NCBI RefSeq assembly: GCF_020985305.1
Contig: NZ_CP087588.1
Coordinates: forward strand, 1,116,001 to 1,180,000
Direction: 5' to 3'
DNA from: Croceicoccus sp. Ery15
Lineage (GTDB): Bacteria > Pseudomonadota > Alphaproteobacteria > Sphingomonadales > Sphingomonadaceae
Length of the DNA: 64,000 nt
Positions 19,693-29,011 of the stretch are shown here, piece by piece. The stretch's first letter is position 1, and the number at the start of each line of letters is the position of its first letter. A program made the translations under genes and the position numbers. The notes below the pieces were generated by a model that saw only the letters and a list, made by a program, of their open reading frames with translations, was not told the origin of the DNA and searched no databases.

Positions 19693-21804
19693 ATGACCAG
19701 CCCGTCCCAGCCTAGCATTCGACCGTCCCGACCGGCGCATCCGGCGCTGCGACTGTTCATGGCGATCTTGATGGTGCTGCTCGGCTTCATAGCCTTGCCC
19801 GCTGCGGCCCAGACCAATCATATCGCCGCCCAACTGGTCCCCGAACGCGCCGCCAATCCGGGCGAAACCATCCAAATCGCCATCGCCATGAAGCCTGAAG
19901 ACGGCTGGCACGGTTATTGGCTGAACCCCGGGGATGCTGGCTTTGGCATGGGGCTGGACTGGCAATTGCCCAACGGGGCTATGACCGGCGCACCACTCTA
20001 TCCCACGCCCGAGCCTTTGCTGATCGGCTCGCTGATGAACCATGTCTACGAAGGGCCCTATGCGGTGCTGGTACCCTTTACCGTGCCCGTTGATGCAGCG
20101 GCGGGAGACACGCTGCCTGTGCGGCTGCGAGCAGACTGGCTGGCCTGCACCGACCGTATCTGCGTGCCCGAACAGGCCGAGCTTACGGCAGTGGTTACCG
20201 TCGCCGCAAAAGATGCCAACCCTTCCGCCGCGACAGTTTCCGATCCGCGCTTTGCGACATGGCGGCAAGCACTACCCGCACCGGTTCTGGCCAAGGGCCG
20301 CTATCAGATCGATGGCGCGAATATCCGGATTGCCGTCCCGCTTGCTGCCGGTGCGCAAGAGGATCAGCCGCATCTGTTCTTCGCAGACGACGGCATCGTC
20401 GATTACGCCGCCCCGCAGAACTTCGAACGGCAAGGCGACTGGCTGATCGTAGCGACCAAGGCGCGTGAGAACGCCAGGGCGGGCGGGCCGCTGGAAATGG
20501 TGCTGCGGCTCGACACGACAGGCGCAGGGATCGGATTTACCGCCGAAGCAGGCAAGGTTCCTGCCATATCGGGCGTGGGCAACAGGCCGGACAGCCTGTT
20601 CGGCAGCACGGGCCTTGCGCTGATCGCAGCGGCCTTCGCGGGTGGGTTGCTGCTGAATATCATGCCCTGCGTCTTCCCGATTCTCAGCCTGAAAGCGTTG
20701 CATCTGGCGCGCGCGGGCGGCGACGGACACACAGCCCGGCGCGAGGCGCTTGCCTATACCGCCGGTGTGGTGCTGGCGGTGCTGGCACTGGGCGGAGTAA
20801 TGCTGGCACTGCGCGCTGCGGGGAGCGGGATCGGCTGGGCCTTTCAATTGCAGGAACCCGCGACAATCGTGCTTTTGCTGGCGCTGGTGGTGGCGATCAC
20901 CGCCAATCTGGCGGGACTGTTCGAATTCACCCTACCCGTCGGCGTTGAAAACAACGGCGGCGGCGCATTCATGACCGGTTTGCTGGCGGCCGTTGCGGCC
21001 ACGCCATGCACCGCGCCTTTCATGGCGGCGGCAATGGGCGCAGCCCTGCTCTTGCCGCCGCTAAAGGCCTTGCTGCTGTTCGGCGCTCTGGGTCTTGGCC
21101 TTGCCGCGCCATTTCTTGCGATCGGCTTTATTCCCGCCCTGCGACGCCTGCTGCCACGCCCCGGCCCTTGGATGGAGCGGTTTCGTCGCATCATGGCAAT
21201 TCCGATGGCGCTGACGGGCATGGCGCTTTTGTGGCTGGGGTGGCGATTGGGGGGAACCGCACTGCTGGCAGGTGGTGTGCTGCTCACGCTGCTCGTGCTG
21301 GCCTTGTGCTGGCTGGTGCGCAGACGCCAGCGCCGCGGTTTGTCGGCCATGTTGCCCGCCGTGGCCGCCTGCCTTGTCGCGCTTGCAGGCGCGGGCGCGG
21401 CCAGTGCCTTTGTCGATCCGCAAGACAATCGCCCCCCCGAAAGCGCGATACCCGGTACCCTGCCATTCAGCGAGGATGCCCTGGCACAGGCACGCGCAAA
21501 GGGACCGGTGTTCCTCTATTTCACTGCCGACTGGTGCGTCACCTGCAAGGTCAACGAACAGGTCGCCATCGCCCGCGATCCGGTGATCAAGGCGTTCGGC
21601 GACAATGGCGTCACCGTCATGGCGGGTGACTGGACGCGCCGCGATCCCGCGATCACCCGGTTCCTGTCCGCCCAAGGGGCGGCGGGAGTGCCGCTTTATC
21701 TATGGTATCGGCCCGGGCAGGAGGCGGAGCAGCTTCCGCAAGTTTTGCACAGCCAGTTGCTGATCGACAGGGCGGTCTTGTCGAACGGAAAGCCCGAACG
21801 GTAA
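19693..21804 (+). CDS. DsbD/ScsB-like thiol:disulfide interchange protein
   Basis: The roughly 703-residue protein moves reducing power from cytoplasmic thioredoxin to the periplasm. In order it has a signal peptide (ending LPAAAQ), an N-terminal periplasmic beta domain with a Cys pair (LACTDRICVPE), a central block of about eight helices with two membrane cysteines (NIMPCVFPILSL and AATPCTAPFMAA), and a C-terminal thioredoxin domain with active site ADWCVTCK. The long periplasmic domain resembles ScsB-type proteins more than E. coli DsbD. The start is uncertain: ATGs at 19672, 19693 and 19759 are all in frame; I chose the one giving a plausible signal peptide. Confidence 0.9.
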   Translation: MTSPSQPSIRPSRPAHPALRLFMAILMVLLGFIALPAAAQTNHIAAQLVPERAANPGETIQIAIAMKPEDGWHGYWLNPGDAGFGMGLDWQLPNGAMTGAPLYPTPEPLLIGSLMNHVYEGPYAVLVPFTVPVDAAAGDTLPVRLRADWLACTDRICVPEQAELTAVVTVAAKDANPSAATVSDPRFATWRQALPAPVLAKGRYQIDGANIRIAVPLAAGAQEDQPHLFFADDGIVDYAAPQNFERQGDWLIVATKARENARAGGPLEMVLRLDTTGAGIGFTAEAGKVPAISGVGNRPDSLFGSTGLALIAAAFAGGLLLNIMPCVFPILSLKALHLARAGGDGHTARREALAYTAGVVLAVLALGGVMLALRAAGSGIGWAFQLQEPATIVLLLALVVAITANLAGLFEFTLPVGVENNGGGAFMTGLLAAVAATPCTAPFMAAAMGAALLLPPLKALLLFGALGLGLAAPFLAIGFIPALRRLLPRPGPWMERFRRIMAIPMALTGMALLWLGWRLGGTALLAGGVLLTLLVLALCWLVRRRQRRGLSAMLPAVAACLVALAGAGAASAFVDPQDNRPPESAIPGTLPFSEDALAQARAKGPVFLYFTADWCVTCKVNEQVAIARDPVIKAFGDNGVTVMAGDWTRRDPAITRFLSAQGAAGVPLYLWYRPGQEAEQLPQVLHSQLLIDRAVLSNGKPER

Positions 21805-21829
21805 GAATCCATCCAATCGAACCCCATGC

Positions 21830-21854
21830 GGAACCGCGCAACCGGAACCGCGTT
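21830..21854 (+). promoter_or_regulatory. Candidate EcfG (general stress sigma factor) promoter
   Basis: GGAAC at 21830-21834, a 16-base spacer, then CGTT at 21851-21854 exactly match the alphaproteobacterial EcfG consensus GGAAC-N16/17-CGTT. It lies 81 bases before the response-regulator start, in the gap after the DsbD-like gene. The whole 64 kb on both strands would hold about one chance match, so position is what makes this credible. Confidence 0.55.
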
Positions 21855-21934
21855 TCCCTTTCGTCGGCCCCGTTTGCGCGGGACCAACACAAGGGGTCCG
21901 AAAATATCGAACGGCATCAGGCGGTTCGGACAAG

Positions 21935-22348
21935 ATGGGCAGACAAGGAATGACTGCTGTTGGACCTGTTGAACGCAAGGAATGCAGAGAAAGACCAGTG
22001 ATTCTTCTTGTTGAAGACGAAATGATCATCGCATTCGATCTGCACGACCGGCTGGCCGATTGCGGGTACGAAGTCGATGGCCCCTACCCCAGCGTGGCCC
22101 GCGCGATGAGCGCGATTGGCGAAGTGCGTCCCGAAGCAGCCATTCTGGACGTGCAGCTGACCGACGGTGATGTGATGCCGCTGGCCGACCGCCTTGCCGA
22201 AATGAATGTGCCGATCATCTTTCACTCGGGCCATGCGAAGCCCGAGTTTCTGAAACAGCGCTATCCCGATGCCGCCATTTGCGCCAAACCCTGCTCGGTC
22301 GGTACGCTGGAGGATTCGCTGCGCAACATGCTCGTCCACAGCCGCTAA
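21935..22348 (+). CDS. Stand-alone response regulator receiver protein
   Basis: The 137-residue protein is a single CheY-like receiver domain with no output domain. It has the acidic pair in LLVEDEM (Glu27/Asp28), phospho-acceptor Asp72 in AILDVQLTDG, the Ser98 switch position (IFHSGHA) and Lys118 in CAKP. Such proteins relay phosphate or act through protein binding. The start is uncertain: ATGs at 21935 and 21950 and a GTG at 21998 are all in frame. An EcfG-like promoter upstream suggests a place in the general stress response. Confidence 0.82.
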   Translation: MGRQGMTAVGPVERKECRERPVILLVEDEMIIAFDLHDRLADCGYEVDGPYPSVARAMSAIGEVRPEAAILDVQLTDGDVMPLADRLAEMNVPIIFHSGHAKPEFLKQRYPDAAICAKPCSVGTLEDSLRNMLVHSR

Positions 22349-22426
22349 CCGCCTGCTTGCGCCGCGCTTGGGCGTTACCTAAGCCATAAGGGCACGGGCT
22401 GGCCGTGCGCAACGACGGGGCGGGCC

Positions 22427-22867
22427 ATGGGGCTGATCTGCGTATTCAACGGACCCAATCTCAACCTGCTCGGCACGCGCGAGCCGGAGATATACGGGCA
22501 TGACACGCTGGACGATGTGGAAAGCCTTTGTGCCGAAAAATGCCGCATTCTTGGTCATGCGATGCGCTTTACCCAATCCAATTCGGAAGGCGATCTCGTA
22601 ACCTGGATACAGGAAGCGCGCGGAAAGGCGGACGGCATCGTCATCAACCCCGCGGCCTTTACCCACACTTCGATCGCGATCCGCGACGCACTGGCTGCGT
22701 TCGACGGACCCTTCGTCGAAATCCATATTTCCAACGTCCATGCGCGAGAGAGTTTTCGCCATCACAGCTATCTCTCCGACATTGCGGCGGGCGTGATCGT
22801 GGGCTGCGGCGTGGCGGGTTACGGCTATGCCATTGATGCGGTTTCGCGGCTGATCGATAAGGGCTGA
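22427..22867 (+). CDS. aroQ: Type II 3-dehydroquinate dehydratase
   Basis: AroQ dehydrates 3-dehydroquinate to 3-dehydroshikimate in the shikimate pathway. The 146-residue length is typical. Motifs are [17 protein letters not shown] (with the active-site Tyr), [20 protein letters not shown] and [11 protein letters not shown], then the C-terminal [20 protein letters not shown] precedes the ATG. A strong terminator hairpin follows 20 bases after the stop. Confidence 0.97.
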   Translation: MGLICVFNGPNLNLLGTREPEIYGHDTLDDVESLCAEKCRILGHAMRFTQSNSEGDLVTWIQEARGKADGIVINPAAFTHTSIAIRDALAAFDGPFVEIHISNVHARESFRHHSYLSDIAAGVIVGCGVAGYGYAIDAVSRLIDKG

Positions 22868-22886
22868 CCGAAAGGCAACGGGTGCG

Positions 22887-22925
22887 AAAAAAGGCCCCGC
22901 GCGAACCGGCGCGCGGGGCTTTTTT
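22887..22925. terminator. Bidirectional terminator between aroQ and cysQ
   Basis: An A6 run, the stem GGCCCCGCGCG/CGCGCGGGGC and a T6 run lie between the convergent aroQ and cysQ stops. The T-tract exists on both strands, so it can end both transcripts. Confidence 0.88.
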
Positions 22926-22943
22926 CATGTCTATCAGCCGCGA

Positions 22944-23693
22944 TCAGGCCAGTTCGGAAACCAGGTTTAGCACCCTGTCCGCATGTTCCTTGCGGCAGAT
23001 CAGCAGATCGGGCAGCGACACATCCTCGCGGTTATAGCGCAGCGGCGAACCGTCGATCCGCGAGGCGTGGAGCCCATGCGCCAGTGCCACCGCGGCAGGG
23101 GCGCAATTGTCCCATTCGTACTGCCCGCCCGAATGAAGATAAATATCGGCCTCTCCGCGAATAATTGCCATGGCCTTGGCCCCTGCGCTGCCCATCGGGA
23201 CCAGTTCGGCGCCGATCGCCTCGGCAACGGCCTCGCTGTCCTTGCCGGGGCGCGTGCGGCTGACGACCATGCGCAGCCGTTCAGGCGCGGGCGGAAGTTC
23301 CGTCACCTGATCGGTGCGCAGCACGGTGGGAACGCCCGGCAGCGCGACAGCGCCGATCACCGGCTCGCCCTTGATCGCAAGGCCGACATGCACGGCCCAG
23401 TCGGTCCGTCGCTCGCCATATTCGCGAGTGCCGTCGACCGGATCGATGATCCACACGCGGTCCTTGCCCAGCCGTTCCATCGTGTCACGGCTTTCTTCGG
23501 ACAAGACCCCATCGTCGGGACGCTGGGCAGCGATCGCGCGCATCAGAAAGGCATTGGCGGTATTGTCGCCCGCACTGCCCAAAGGCTTGCCCTCGATCAG
23601 CCCGCTGTCGCGCACCTCGACCGCGATGCGCCCTGCGACCTCGGCTAGCCGTGCAGCCAGTTCGGCATCGTCCCTGATTATCGTGTCCGTCAT
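22944..23693 (-). CDS. cysQ: 3'(2'),5'-bisphosphate nucleotidase CysQ
   Basis: CysQ removes the 3'-phosphate of PAP (and PAPS), the by-product of sulfate assimilation. The 249-residue protein is of the inositol-monophosphatase fold: metal ligands in LSEESRD and the signature IDPVDGTREYGE, and the second motif YEWDNCAPAA. The ATG at 23693 follows the cysNC stop by 2 bases, with GGGGTGG from the cysNC end serving as ribosome site. It completes a cysD-cysNC-cysQ operon. Confidence 0.93.
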   Translation of the reverse strand: MTDTIIRDDAELAARLAEVAGRIAVEVRDSGLIEGKPLGSAGDNTANAFLMRAIAAQRPDDGVLSEESRDTMERLGKDRVWIIDPVDGTREYGERRTDWAVHVGLAIKGEPVIGAVALPGVPTVLRTDQVTELPPAPERLRMVVSRTRPGKDSEAVAEAIGAELVPMGSAGAKAMAIIRGEADIYLHSGGQYEWDNCAPAAVALAHGLHASRIDGSPLRYNREDVSLPDLLICRKEHADRVLNLVSELA

Positions 23694-23695
23694 CG

Positions 23696-25627
23696 TCACC
23701 ACCCCAGCACATATTCGACGATGCGGTCGGCCGCTTCCTCGGCCGTCATGCTCGTCGTGTCGATACGGATTTCCGGATTGGCCGGCGCTTCATAGGGGCT
23801 GTCGATCCCCGTGAAGTTCTTGAGTTCACCCGAACGTGCCTTTTTATACAGGCCCTTCACATCGCGAGACTCCGCAACGCTGAGCGGCGTATCGATAAAG
23901 ACCTCGACGAATTCGCCTTCTTCCATCATCGCGCGCACCATGTCGCGTTCGGCCCTGAACGGGCTGATAAACGCAGTGACGACGATCAGGCCCGCGTCGG
24001 TCATCAGGCGCGACACCTCACCCACGCGGCGGATATTCTCGATCCGGTCCGCATCGGTAAAGCCAAGGTCCTTGTTCAACCCGTGGCGCACATTGTCGCC
24101 GTCGAGCAGGAAGGAATGGCGGTTCATCCGGTGCAGGCGCTTTTCGACCAGATTGGCGATGGTCGACTTGCCCGAACCCGACAGGCCGGTGAACCAGAGC
24201 ACCTTGGCCGTCTGGTTTTTAAGGTCGGCCCTCGCCTCGCGGGTGATATCCATCGCCTGCCAATGCACGTTCTGCGAACGGCGCAGCGCGAAATGGATCA
24301 TGCCCGCCGCCACGGTCTGGTTCGTGATCTTGTCGATCAGGATAAACCCGCCCAGCGCCTTGTTCAGCCGTCCCTGATCGTCGCGATAGGGCAGGAATGT
24401 CAGCGGCTTGTCCGTTACCATTTCGGCAACGCCAATGGCGTTCAGTTCCAGCGTCTTGGCGGCCAGATGGTCCAGCGTGTTGACGTCGATCTGGTATTTC
24501 GGCTGCTGAAGGCTGCACGACACGGTCTGGCTGGCGCATTTCAGCCAGTATGACCGGCCGGGCAGCATCGCCTCGTCCGACATCCATACGATGGTGGATT
24601 CGAACTGGTCCGCGCTTTCGGGCGGATTATCGGCGGCCGCGATCACGCTGCCACGCGATACGTCGACTTCATCCTCCAGAGTGATGGTTACCGACTGGCC
24701 CGCTTGCGCCTCTTCCAGATCGCCATCGAAAGTGACGATACTTTTGACGATGCTCGACTTACCCGAAGGCACGATGCGTACCGGATCGCCGGGCTTGACC
24801 GTGCCGCCGGTAATCTGTCCCGAAAAACCCCGGAAATCGAGGTTCGGGCGGTTCACCCATTGCACCGGCATGCGGAAAGGCTTTGCCAGATCCTCATCCA
24901 AGGACAGTTCGACCGTCTCCAGATGCTCCATCAGCGTGGGGCCGGTGTACCACGGCGTCTTGTTCGAAAGCTCGGTGATATTGTCGCCCTTGAAGCCCGA
25001 GATCGGAATGGCCGTGAACGCCTCGATCCCCACTTCCTCTGCGAACTCGCGGTAATCCTGTACGATGTCGAGAAACGCCGAACGGTCGTAATCGACAAGG
25101 TCCATCTTGTTGACCGCCAGCACGACGTGCTTGATCCCGACCAGATGGGCAAGGAAGCTGTGGCGGCGCGTCTGCACCAGCACGCCCTTGCGCGCATCGA
25201 CAAGGATCACGGCGAGATCGGCGGTGGATGCCCCCGTCACCATATTGCGCGTATATTGTTCGTGTCCCGGCGTATCGGCGACGATGAACTTGCGCTTTTC
25301 GGTCGCGAAGAAGCGATAGGCGACATCGATGGTGATGCCCTGTTCGCGTTCGGCGGCAAGACCGTCGACCAGCAGGGCGAAATCGATCTCCTGCCCCTGT
25401 GTGCCGACGCGCTTGGAATCGGCCTGCAGATCCGCAAGCTGGTCTTCAAAGATCATCTTCGAATCGTACAGCAGGCGCCCGATCAGCGTCGATTTACCGT
25501 CATCCACGCTACCGCAGGTGATAAAGCGCAGCATCGTCTTGTGCTGATGCTTTTCGAGATAGGCGTCGATGTCCTGCTCGATCAGCGCATCGGTCTTATA
25601 GACGGGCTCGTCCTGGATATTCGACAT
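23696..25627 (-). CDS. cysNC: Bifunctional sulfate adenylyltransferase subunit 1 / APS kinase
   Basis: The 643-residue fusion protein activates sulfate. Residues 1-450 are the CysN GTPase (P-loop GSVDDGKST 39-47, DTPGHEQ 118-124, NKMD 173-176), which drives APS formation by CysD. Residues from about 470 are APS kinase (P-loop GLSGSGKST 481-489), making PAPS. The fusion is complete with no frameshift. The ATG overlaps the cysD stop as TGATG. The next gene, cysQ, starts 2 bases after the stop. Confidence 0.96.
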   Translation of the reverse strand: MSNIQDEPVYKTDALIEQDIDAYLEKHQHKTMLRFITCGSVDDGKSTLIGRLLYDSKMIFEDQLADLQADSKRVGTQGQEIDFALLVDGLAAEREQGITIDVAYRFFATEKRKFIVADTPGHEQYTRNMVTGASTADLAVILVDARKGVLVQTRRHSFLAHLVGIKHVVLAVNKMDLVDYDRSAFLDIVQDYREFAEEVGIEAFTAIPISGFKGDNITELSNKTPWYTGPTLMEHLETVELSLDEDLAKPFRMPVQWVNRPNLDFRGFSGQITGGTVKPGDPVRIVPSGKSSIVKSIVTFDGDLEEAQAGQSVTITLEDEVDVSRGSVIAAADNPPESADQFESTIVWMSDEAMLPGRSYWLKCASQTVSCSLQQPKYQIDVNTLDHLAAKTLELNAIGVAEMVTDKPLTFLPYRDDQGRLNKALGGFILIDKITNQTVAAGMIHFALRRSQNVHWQAMDITREARADLKNQTAKVLWFTGLSGSGKSTIANLVEKRLHRMNRHSFLLDGDNVRHGLNKDLGFTDADRIENIRRVGEVSRLMTDAGLIVVTAFISPFRAERDMVRAMMEEGEFVEVFIDTPLSVAESRDVKGLYKKARSGELKNFTGIDSPYEAPANPEIRIDTTSMTAEEAADRIVEYVLGW

Positions 25628-26532
25628 CAGAAATAGCCCTCCTGCTTCTTCTTCTCCATGCCGGCACCGCCCGCATCCTTGTCGATGGCGCGGCCCTGCC
25701 GCTCGCTGGTGGTGGTCAGCAGCATTTCCTGAATGACTTCGGACAGGTTCGCCGCCTCGCTCTCGACCGCGCCGGTCAGCGGATAGCAACCCAATGTGCG
25801 GAACCGGATCGAACGCATGACCGGCTCCTCACCCTCTTTCAGGGGGAAGCGGTCGTCGTCGACCATCAGCAGCAATCCGTCACGCTCCACCGTGGGACGC
25901 GGAGCGCTGAAATAGAGGGGGACGATCTCGATCCCCTCAAGCTGGATATATTGCCAGATGTCCAGCTCGGTCCAGTTGGAGATCGGGAAGACGCGGATGC
26001 TCTCACCTTTGGCCTTCTTCGCATTATAGAGGTTCCACAATTCGGGCCGCTGGTTCTTGGGATCCCAGCCATGGCTGGCTGTGCGGAAGCTGAAAATGCG
26101 CTCTTTCGCACGGCTCTTTTCCTCGTCACGCCGCGCGCCGCCAAAGGCCGCGTCGAAACCGTGAATGTCCAGCGCCTGCTTCAGCCCTTCGGTCTTCCAC
26201 ATGTCGGTGTGGAGCGGGCCGTGGTCGAACGGGTTGATCCCGCGTTCCTTCGCCTCGGGATTTTGGTGCACGATCAGTTCCATGCCCGCGTCGCTGGCCG
26301 CACGGTCGCGCAATTCGTACATTGCCTGAAACTTCCAGGTCGTATCGACATGCATCAGCGGAAACGGCGGCGGGCTGGGATAGAACGCCTTTTTCGCAAG
26401 GTGCAGCATCACCGCGCTGTCCTTGCCCACAGAGTAGAGCATGACCGGATTCTCGGTCTCTGCCACGACTTCGCGGATGATGTGGATACTCTCGGCCTCA
26501 AGCCGTTCGAGATGGGTCAATGCACGTGGCAA
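25627..26532 (-). CDS. cysD: Sulfate adenylyltransferase subunit 2
   Basis: CysD makes adenylylsulfate from ATP and sulfate, with CysN coupling GTP hydrolysis. The 301-residue protein has the PP-loop SVGKDSAVM (34-41), [29 protein letters not shown] and [10 protein letters not shown] start at a TTG because AAGGGAG lies 6 bases before it and the product aligns with the usual [13 protein letters not shown] start; no ATG lies nearby. It is first in the cysD-cysNC-cysQ operon. Confidence 0.95.
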   Translation of the reverse strand: MPRALTHLERLEAESIHIIREVVAETENPVMLYSVGKDSAVMLHLAKKAFYPSPPPFPLMHVDTTWKFQAMYELRDRAASDAGMELIVHQNPEAKERGINPFDHGPLHTDMWKTEGLKQALDIHGFDAAFGGARRDEEKSRAKERIFSFRTASHGWDPKNQRPELWNLYNAKKAKGESIRVFPISNWTELDIWQYIQLEGIEIVPLYFSAPRPTVERDGLLLMVDDDRFPLKEGEEPVMRSIRFRTLGCYPLTGAVESEAANLSEVIQEMLLTTTSERQGRAIDKDAGGAGMEKKKQEGYF

Positions 26533-26611
26533 AACTCACTCCCTTTGTCGGGTCGCTCAGGAAATTGGCGGTGTCCGGCAATGGGATAACGAGGAAATTT
26601 TCAGGGGGTAG

Positions 26612-26645
26612 AAAAAATCTCTTTAAACGCCTCAAGCGATTTTTT
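26612..26645 (-). terminator. Weak hairpin between tspO and cysD
   Basis: AAAAAATC and GATTTTTT pair around an 18-base loop in the 140-base gap between the tspO stop and the cysD start. It may end the tspO transcript, though the stem has only one or two GC pairs. The rest of the gap should hold the cysD promoter; I see no clear boxes. Confidence 0.3.
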
Positions 26646-26672
26646 AGCGGCTTTTCGCCAGATGCGTACTAT

Positions 26673-27206
26673 TCAATTGAGCTGCCAGAACTGCAGGTTC
26701 AGAACCGAGGCAAAGGCGATCCACGCCAGATAGGGCAACAGCAATGCCGCCGCCAAACGGCTGACTCGCGCGGCATAAGCAATGGTCGCGAGCACCAGAA
26801 TCACCAGAAGGACGATCAAGAAAAACCCGAATGTCAGCATGTGCATTCCAAAGAAGATCGGCGACCACAAAAGGTTCACCACCATCTGGATGCCGAATAT
26901 CGCCAGTGCGGATTGCTTATGCGTCTTGCGGTCGCTGGCCAGCACCAGCGCCAGCGCAAATCCCATCATCGCATAAAGAATCGTCCAGACCACGCCGAAC
27001 AGCCAGCCCGGCGGGAAGATATCGGGCTTTACCAGCGCATCGAACCACGGATCGCCAACGCCCGACCCTGAAAGGCGCCCCGACGCCAGTCCCAGTATCA
27101 CCACTGTGGGCACGCAGATCATCGCCCACCAGAGCGTCGATTTCTGGCGATAGGACGGAATGTGAAGCGGCGGTTCGGTCGCTGTGCGGTCTTCGGGCGT
27201 GTTCAT
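26673..27206 (-). CDS. TspO/MBR family membrane protein
   Basis: The 177-residue protein has five predicted membrane helices and the Trp/Pro-rich TspO signature: PDIFPPGWLFGVVWTILYAMMG, then NLLWSPIFFG and a final ASVLNLQFWQLN. TspO proteins bind porphyrins and cholesterol-like ligands and affect tetrapyrrole balance and stress in alphaproteobacteria. It carries about 28 polar residues before helix 1. It starts 17 bases after the tlyA stop on the same strand, so the two may be co-transcribed. Confidence 0.92.
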   Translation of the reverse strand: MNTPEDRTATEPPLHIPSYRQKSTLWWAMICVPTVVILGLASGRLSGSGVGDPWFDALVKPDIFPPGWLFGVVWTILYAMMGFALALVLASDRKTHKQSALAIFGIQMVVNLLWSPIFFGMHMLTFGFFLIVLLVILVLATIAYAARVSRLAAALLLPYLAWIAFASVLNLQFWQLN

Positions 27207-27223
27207 GCCGTTTCCAACTCCCC

Positions 27224-28018
27224 TCAGGCCGCGCGTGTTCCCCGCCCTGCCCAGATCAGGAATTCTATATTGCCTTCGGGCCCCTTGATAGGGCTTTCGG
27301 TCAGGCCGCGCACAGTCCAGCCTTGGGATCGCAGCCAGCCCGCCACTTCCTCGCAAACCCGTTCGTGCAAGGCCGTATCACGCACCACCCCGCCCTTGCC
27401 CACTTCCTCGCGCCCCACTTCGAATTGCGGCTTGATCAACGCAACCAATGTCGCATCGGGCGCGGCAAGCGAGAGCGGCACGGCCAGCACCTTTGCCAGC
27501 GAGATGAAGCTGGCATCGCAGACCACCCAGTCGCAGGGGCGGTCGATCTGGTCTGCCGTCAGGATCCGGGCGCTGGTCTGTTCCAGCACGGTAACCCGCG
27601 GATCGCTCCGCAATTTCCAGGCCAGCTGGTTCGTGCCCGAATCGACGGCGAAAACATGGCTTGCCCCGTTTGTCAGCAGCACATCGGTAAATCCGCCGGT
27701 CGAACTGCCGATATCCATCGCCGTCGCACCATCCGGGTTCAGTGCGAAATGGTCGAGCGCATGGGCCAGCTTGATCCCGCCGCGCGACACCCATGGATGA
27801 TCGCGCCCGCGCACCTCTATGGAGGCATCGGACAGTAATTGCTGTCCGGGCTTGGCGATCTTCACCTCGCCCGCGAACACCAGCCCCGCCATCACCAGCG
27901 CCTGTGCGCGGCTGCGGCTTTCGGCCAATTCGCGCTCAACCAGCATTTGGTCCACCCGCATCTTGCGCGGTTTCTGCTTCTTGTCGGTTGAGGGGCTGTT
28001 TTTTGGGGATTCTGTCAT
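27224..28018 (-). CDS. tlyA: TlyA-family rRNA methyltransferase
   Basis: The 264-residue protein has an S4 RNA-binding domain (about 20-80: MRVDQMLVERELAESRSRAQ) joined to an FtsJ-like methyltransferase domain with the AdoMet loop DIGSSTGGFTD (102-112), CDASFISL and IKPQFEVG. TlyA proteins 2'-O-methylate rRNA cytidines; some are called haemolysin A. The N-terminal 19 residues are lysine-rich. The ATG giving MTESPKN was chosen over longer in-frame readings because the conserved S4 domain starts soon after. Confidence 0.93.
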   Translation of the reverse strand: MTESPKNSPSTDKKQKPRKMRVDQMLVERELAESRSRAQALVMAGLVFAGEVKIAKPGQQLLSDASIEVRGRDHPWVSRGGIKLAHALDHFALNPDGATAMDIGSSTGGFTDVLLTNGASHVFAVDSGTNQLAWKLRSDPRVTVLEQTSARILTADQIDRPCDWVVCDASFISLAKVLAVPLSLAAPDATLVALIKPQFEVGREEVGKGGVVRDTALHERVCEEVAGWLRSQGWTVRGLTESPIKGPEGNIEFLIWAGRGTRAA

Positions 28019-28170
28019 GGTCGGTCGGCTGGAAAAACCGCTTTGGCCGATTGGCGCTTGAGCGAACGGTGAAGGCTTCGCATAAGCAGACCATGACGCC
28101 AAGCCGCAATTCCCATTCGCCCGTTTCCGCAATCCCCGAAACCGCGCGCTGCAAGACCGCCACCGCAGCC

Positions 28171-28725
28171 ATGCGGCGTTGCTGGACATTGACGGGTACA
28201 ATGATCGCCGCGACGGGGTTGGCGCTGGCGGCCGCATGTGCCCCGACGCCGCCCCCGCCCGCCCCCGCTCCGGCGCCTGCGCCCGCTCCGGCACCGGTGC
28301 CCGAACCGGTCCAGCGGACGATTGCCGATTGGCAGGATACGCCGGTGACGCCCGGGACCTGGGCCTATCGCGCGGACGGCAATGTTACCCGCGCCTTGTT
28401 CGGTACCACCCAGTCAGGTGCGCAGTTCACCATGGCTTGCGAAAAGCCGAGCCGCCAGATCCGCCTGTGGCGCTCGGGCAGCCCCGCGAATGCCGCCGAA
28501 ACCGGCATGACAGTAGCGACGACCTCTACCACCCGTACCGTGCCCGCCGCCGTTCAGTCGGGCGCTTCGCCGCAACTGGTCGCCAGCCTGTCCCCCAACG
28601 ATTCGCTGGTTGATGCCATCGTATTTTCGCGTGGAAAGTTCGCCGTGTCGGTATCGGGCCAGACATTGCTGGTCATGCCGAGTTGGGCGGAAGTTGCGCG
28701 GGTGGTGCAGGATTGCCGTCAATAG
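28171..28725 (+). CDS. Predicted lipoprotein with Pro/Ala linker
   Basis: The product is about 184 residues with a lipoprotein signal ending in a LAAAC lipobox, then a (Pro-Ala)n linker that reads as a periplasmic spacer. The C-terminal domain (GTWAYRADGNVTRALFG, FTMACEKPSRQIRLWR, GQTLLVMPSWAEVARVVQDCR) matches no named family I recognise. I start at the ATG directly before the signal peptide. An upstream in-frame ATG at 28093 would add 26 residues that spoil the signal. It is divergent from tlyA. Confidence 0.7.
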   Translation: MRRCWTLTGTMIAATGLALAAACAPTPPPPAPAPAPAPAPAPVPEPVQRTIADWQDTPVTPGTWAYRADGNVTRALFGTTQSGAQFTMACEKPSRQIRLWRSGSPANAAETGMTVATTSTTRTVPAAVQSGASPQLVASLSPNDSLVDAIVFSRGKFAVSVSGQTLLVMPSWAEVARVVQDCRQ

Positions 28726-29011
28726 CGCGCCGAACGGGCAGAAATCCGGCAATTCGCCCTGTGTATTGAGGGGCTTGGCCTGATTTACGACAACCCGTCC
28801 ATTCTGACAGTGAATAAAACAATTTCAAGCCTTGTCGTTGCAGCGCAAAAACTGCAGCCTGCGAATCAAGGACGGGGCGACGGGTCGCCGCAGACTGCCA
28901 GGAAGCGGTCAGCGAAGGCCCGGATCCCGCCCCGGCCCGGCCGCACGCAAGGCACCAGGGGGCTTGCGAATGCGCGGCAATCTTGGCCCCGGCGCGAAAG
29001 GAGGTGATCCG
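28726..29011 (+). other. Gene-free stretch, possible structured leader
   Basis: No credible protein gene lies here. It contains small hairpins (GCGAC/GTCGC near 28875; CGCAAG/CTTGCG near 28958-28980) and ends in the perfect Shine-Dalgarno sequence AAAGGAGGTGATCC at 28997-29010. A reading frame continuous with the downstream mini-ORF extends back to about 28832 but is Arg/Gly/Pro-rich and looks like chance coding in GC-rich RNA. A structured 5' leader or small RNA is an inference. Confidence 0.35.

Noticed and set aside
28245-28320. Repeated CCGGCG/CCCGCTCC units as a CRISPR or minisatellite
   Set aside because: They encode the Pro-Ala linker of a lipoprotein in frame; units are short, with no spacers.
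28832-29011. In-frame upstream extension of the 18-codon ORF (TTG start)
   Set aside because: Arg/Gly/Pro-rich and without a ribosome site, while the ATG at 29012 has a perfect one.
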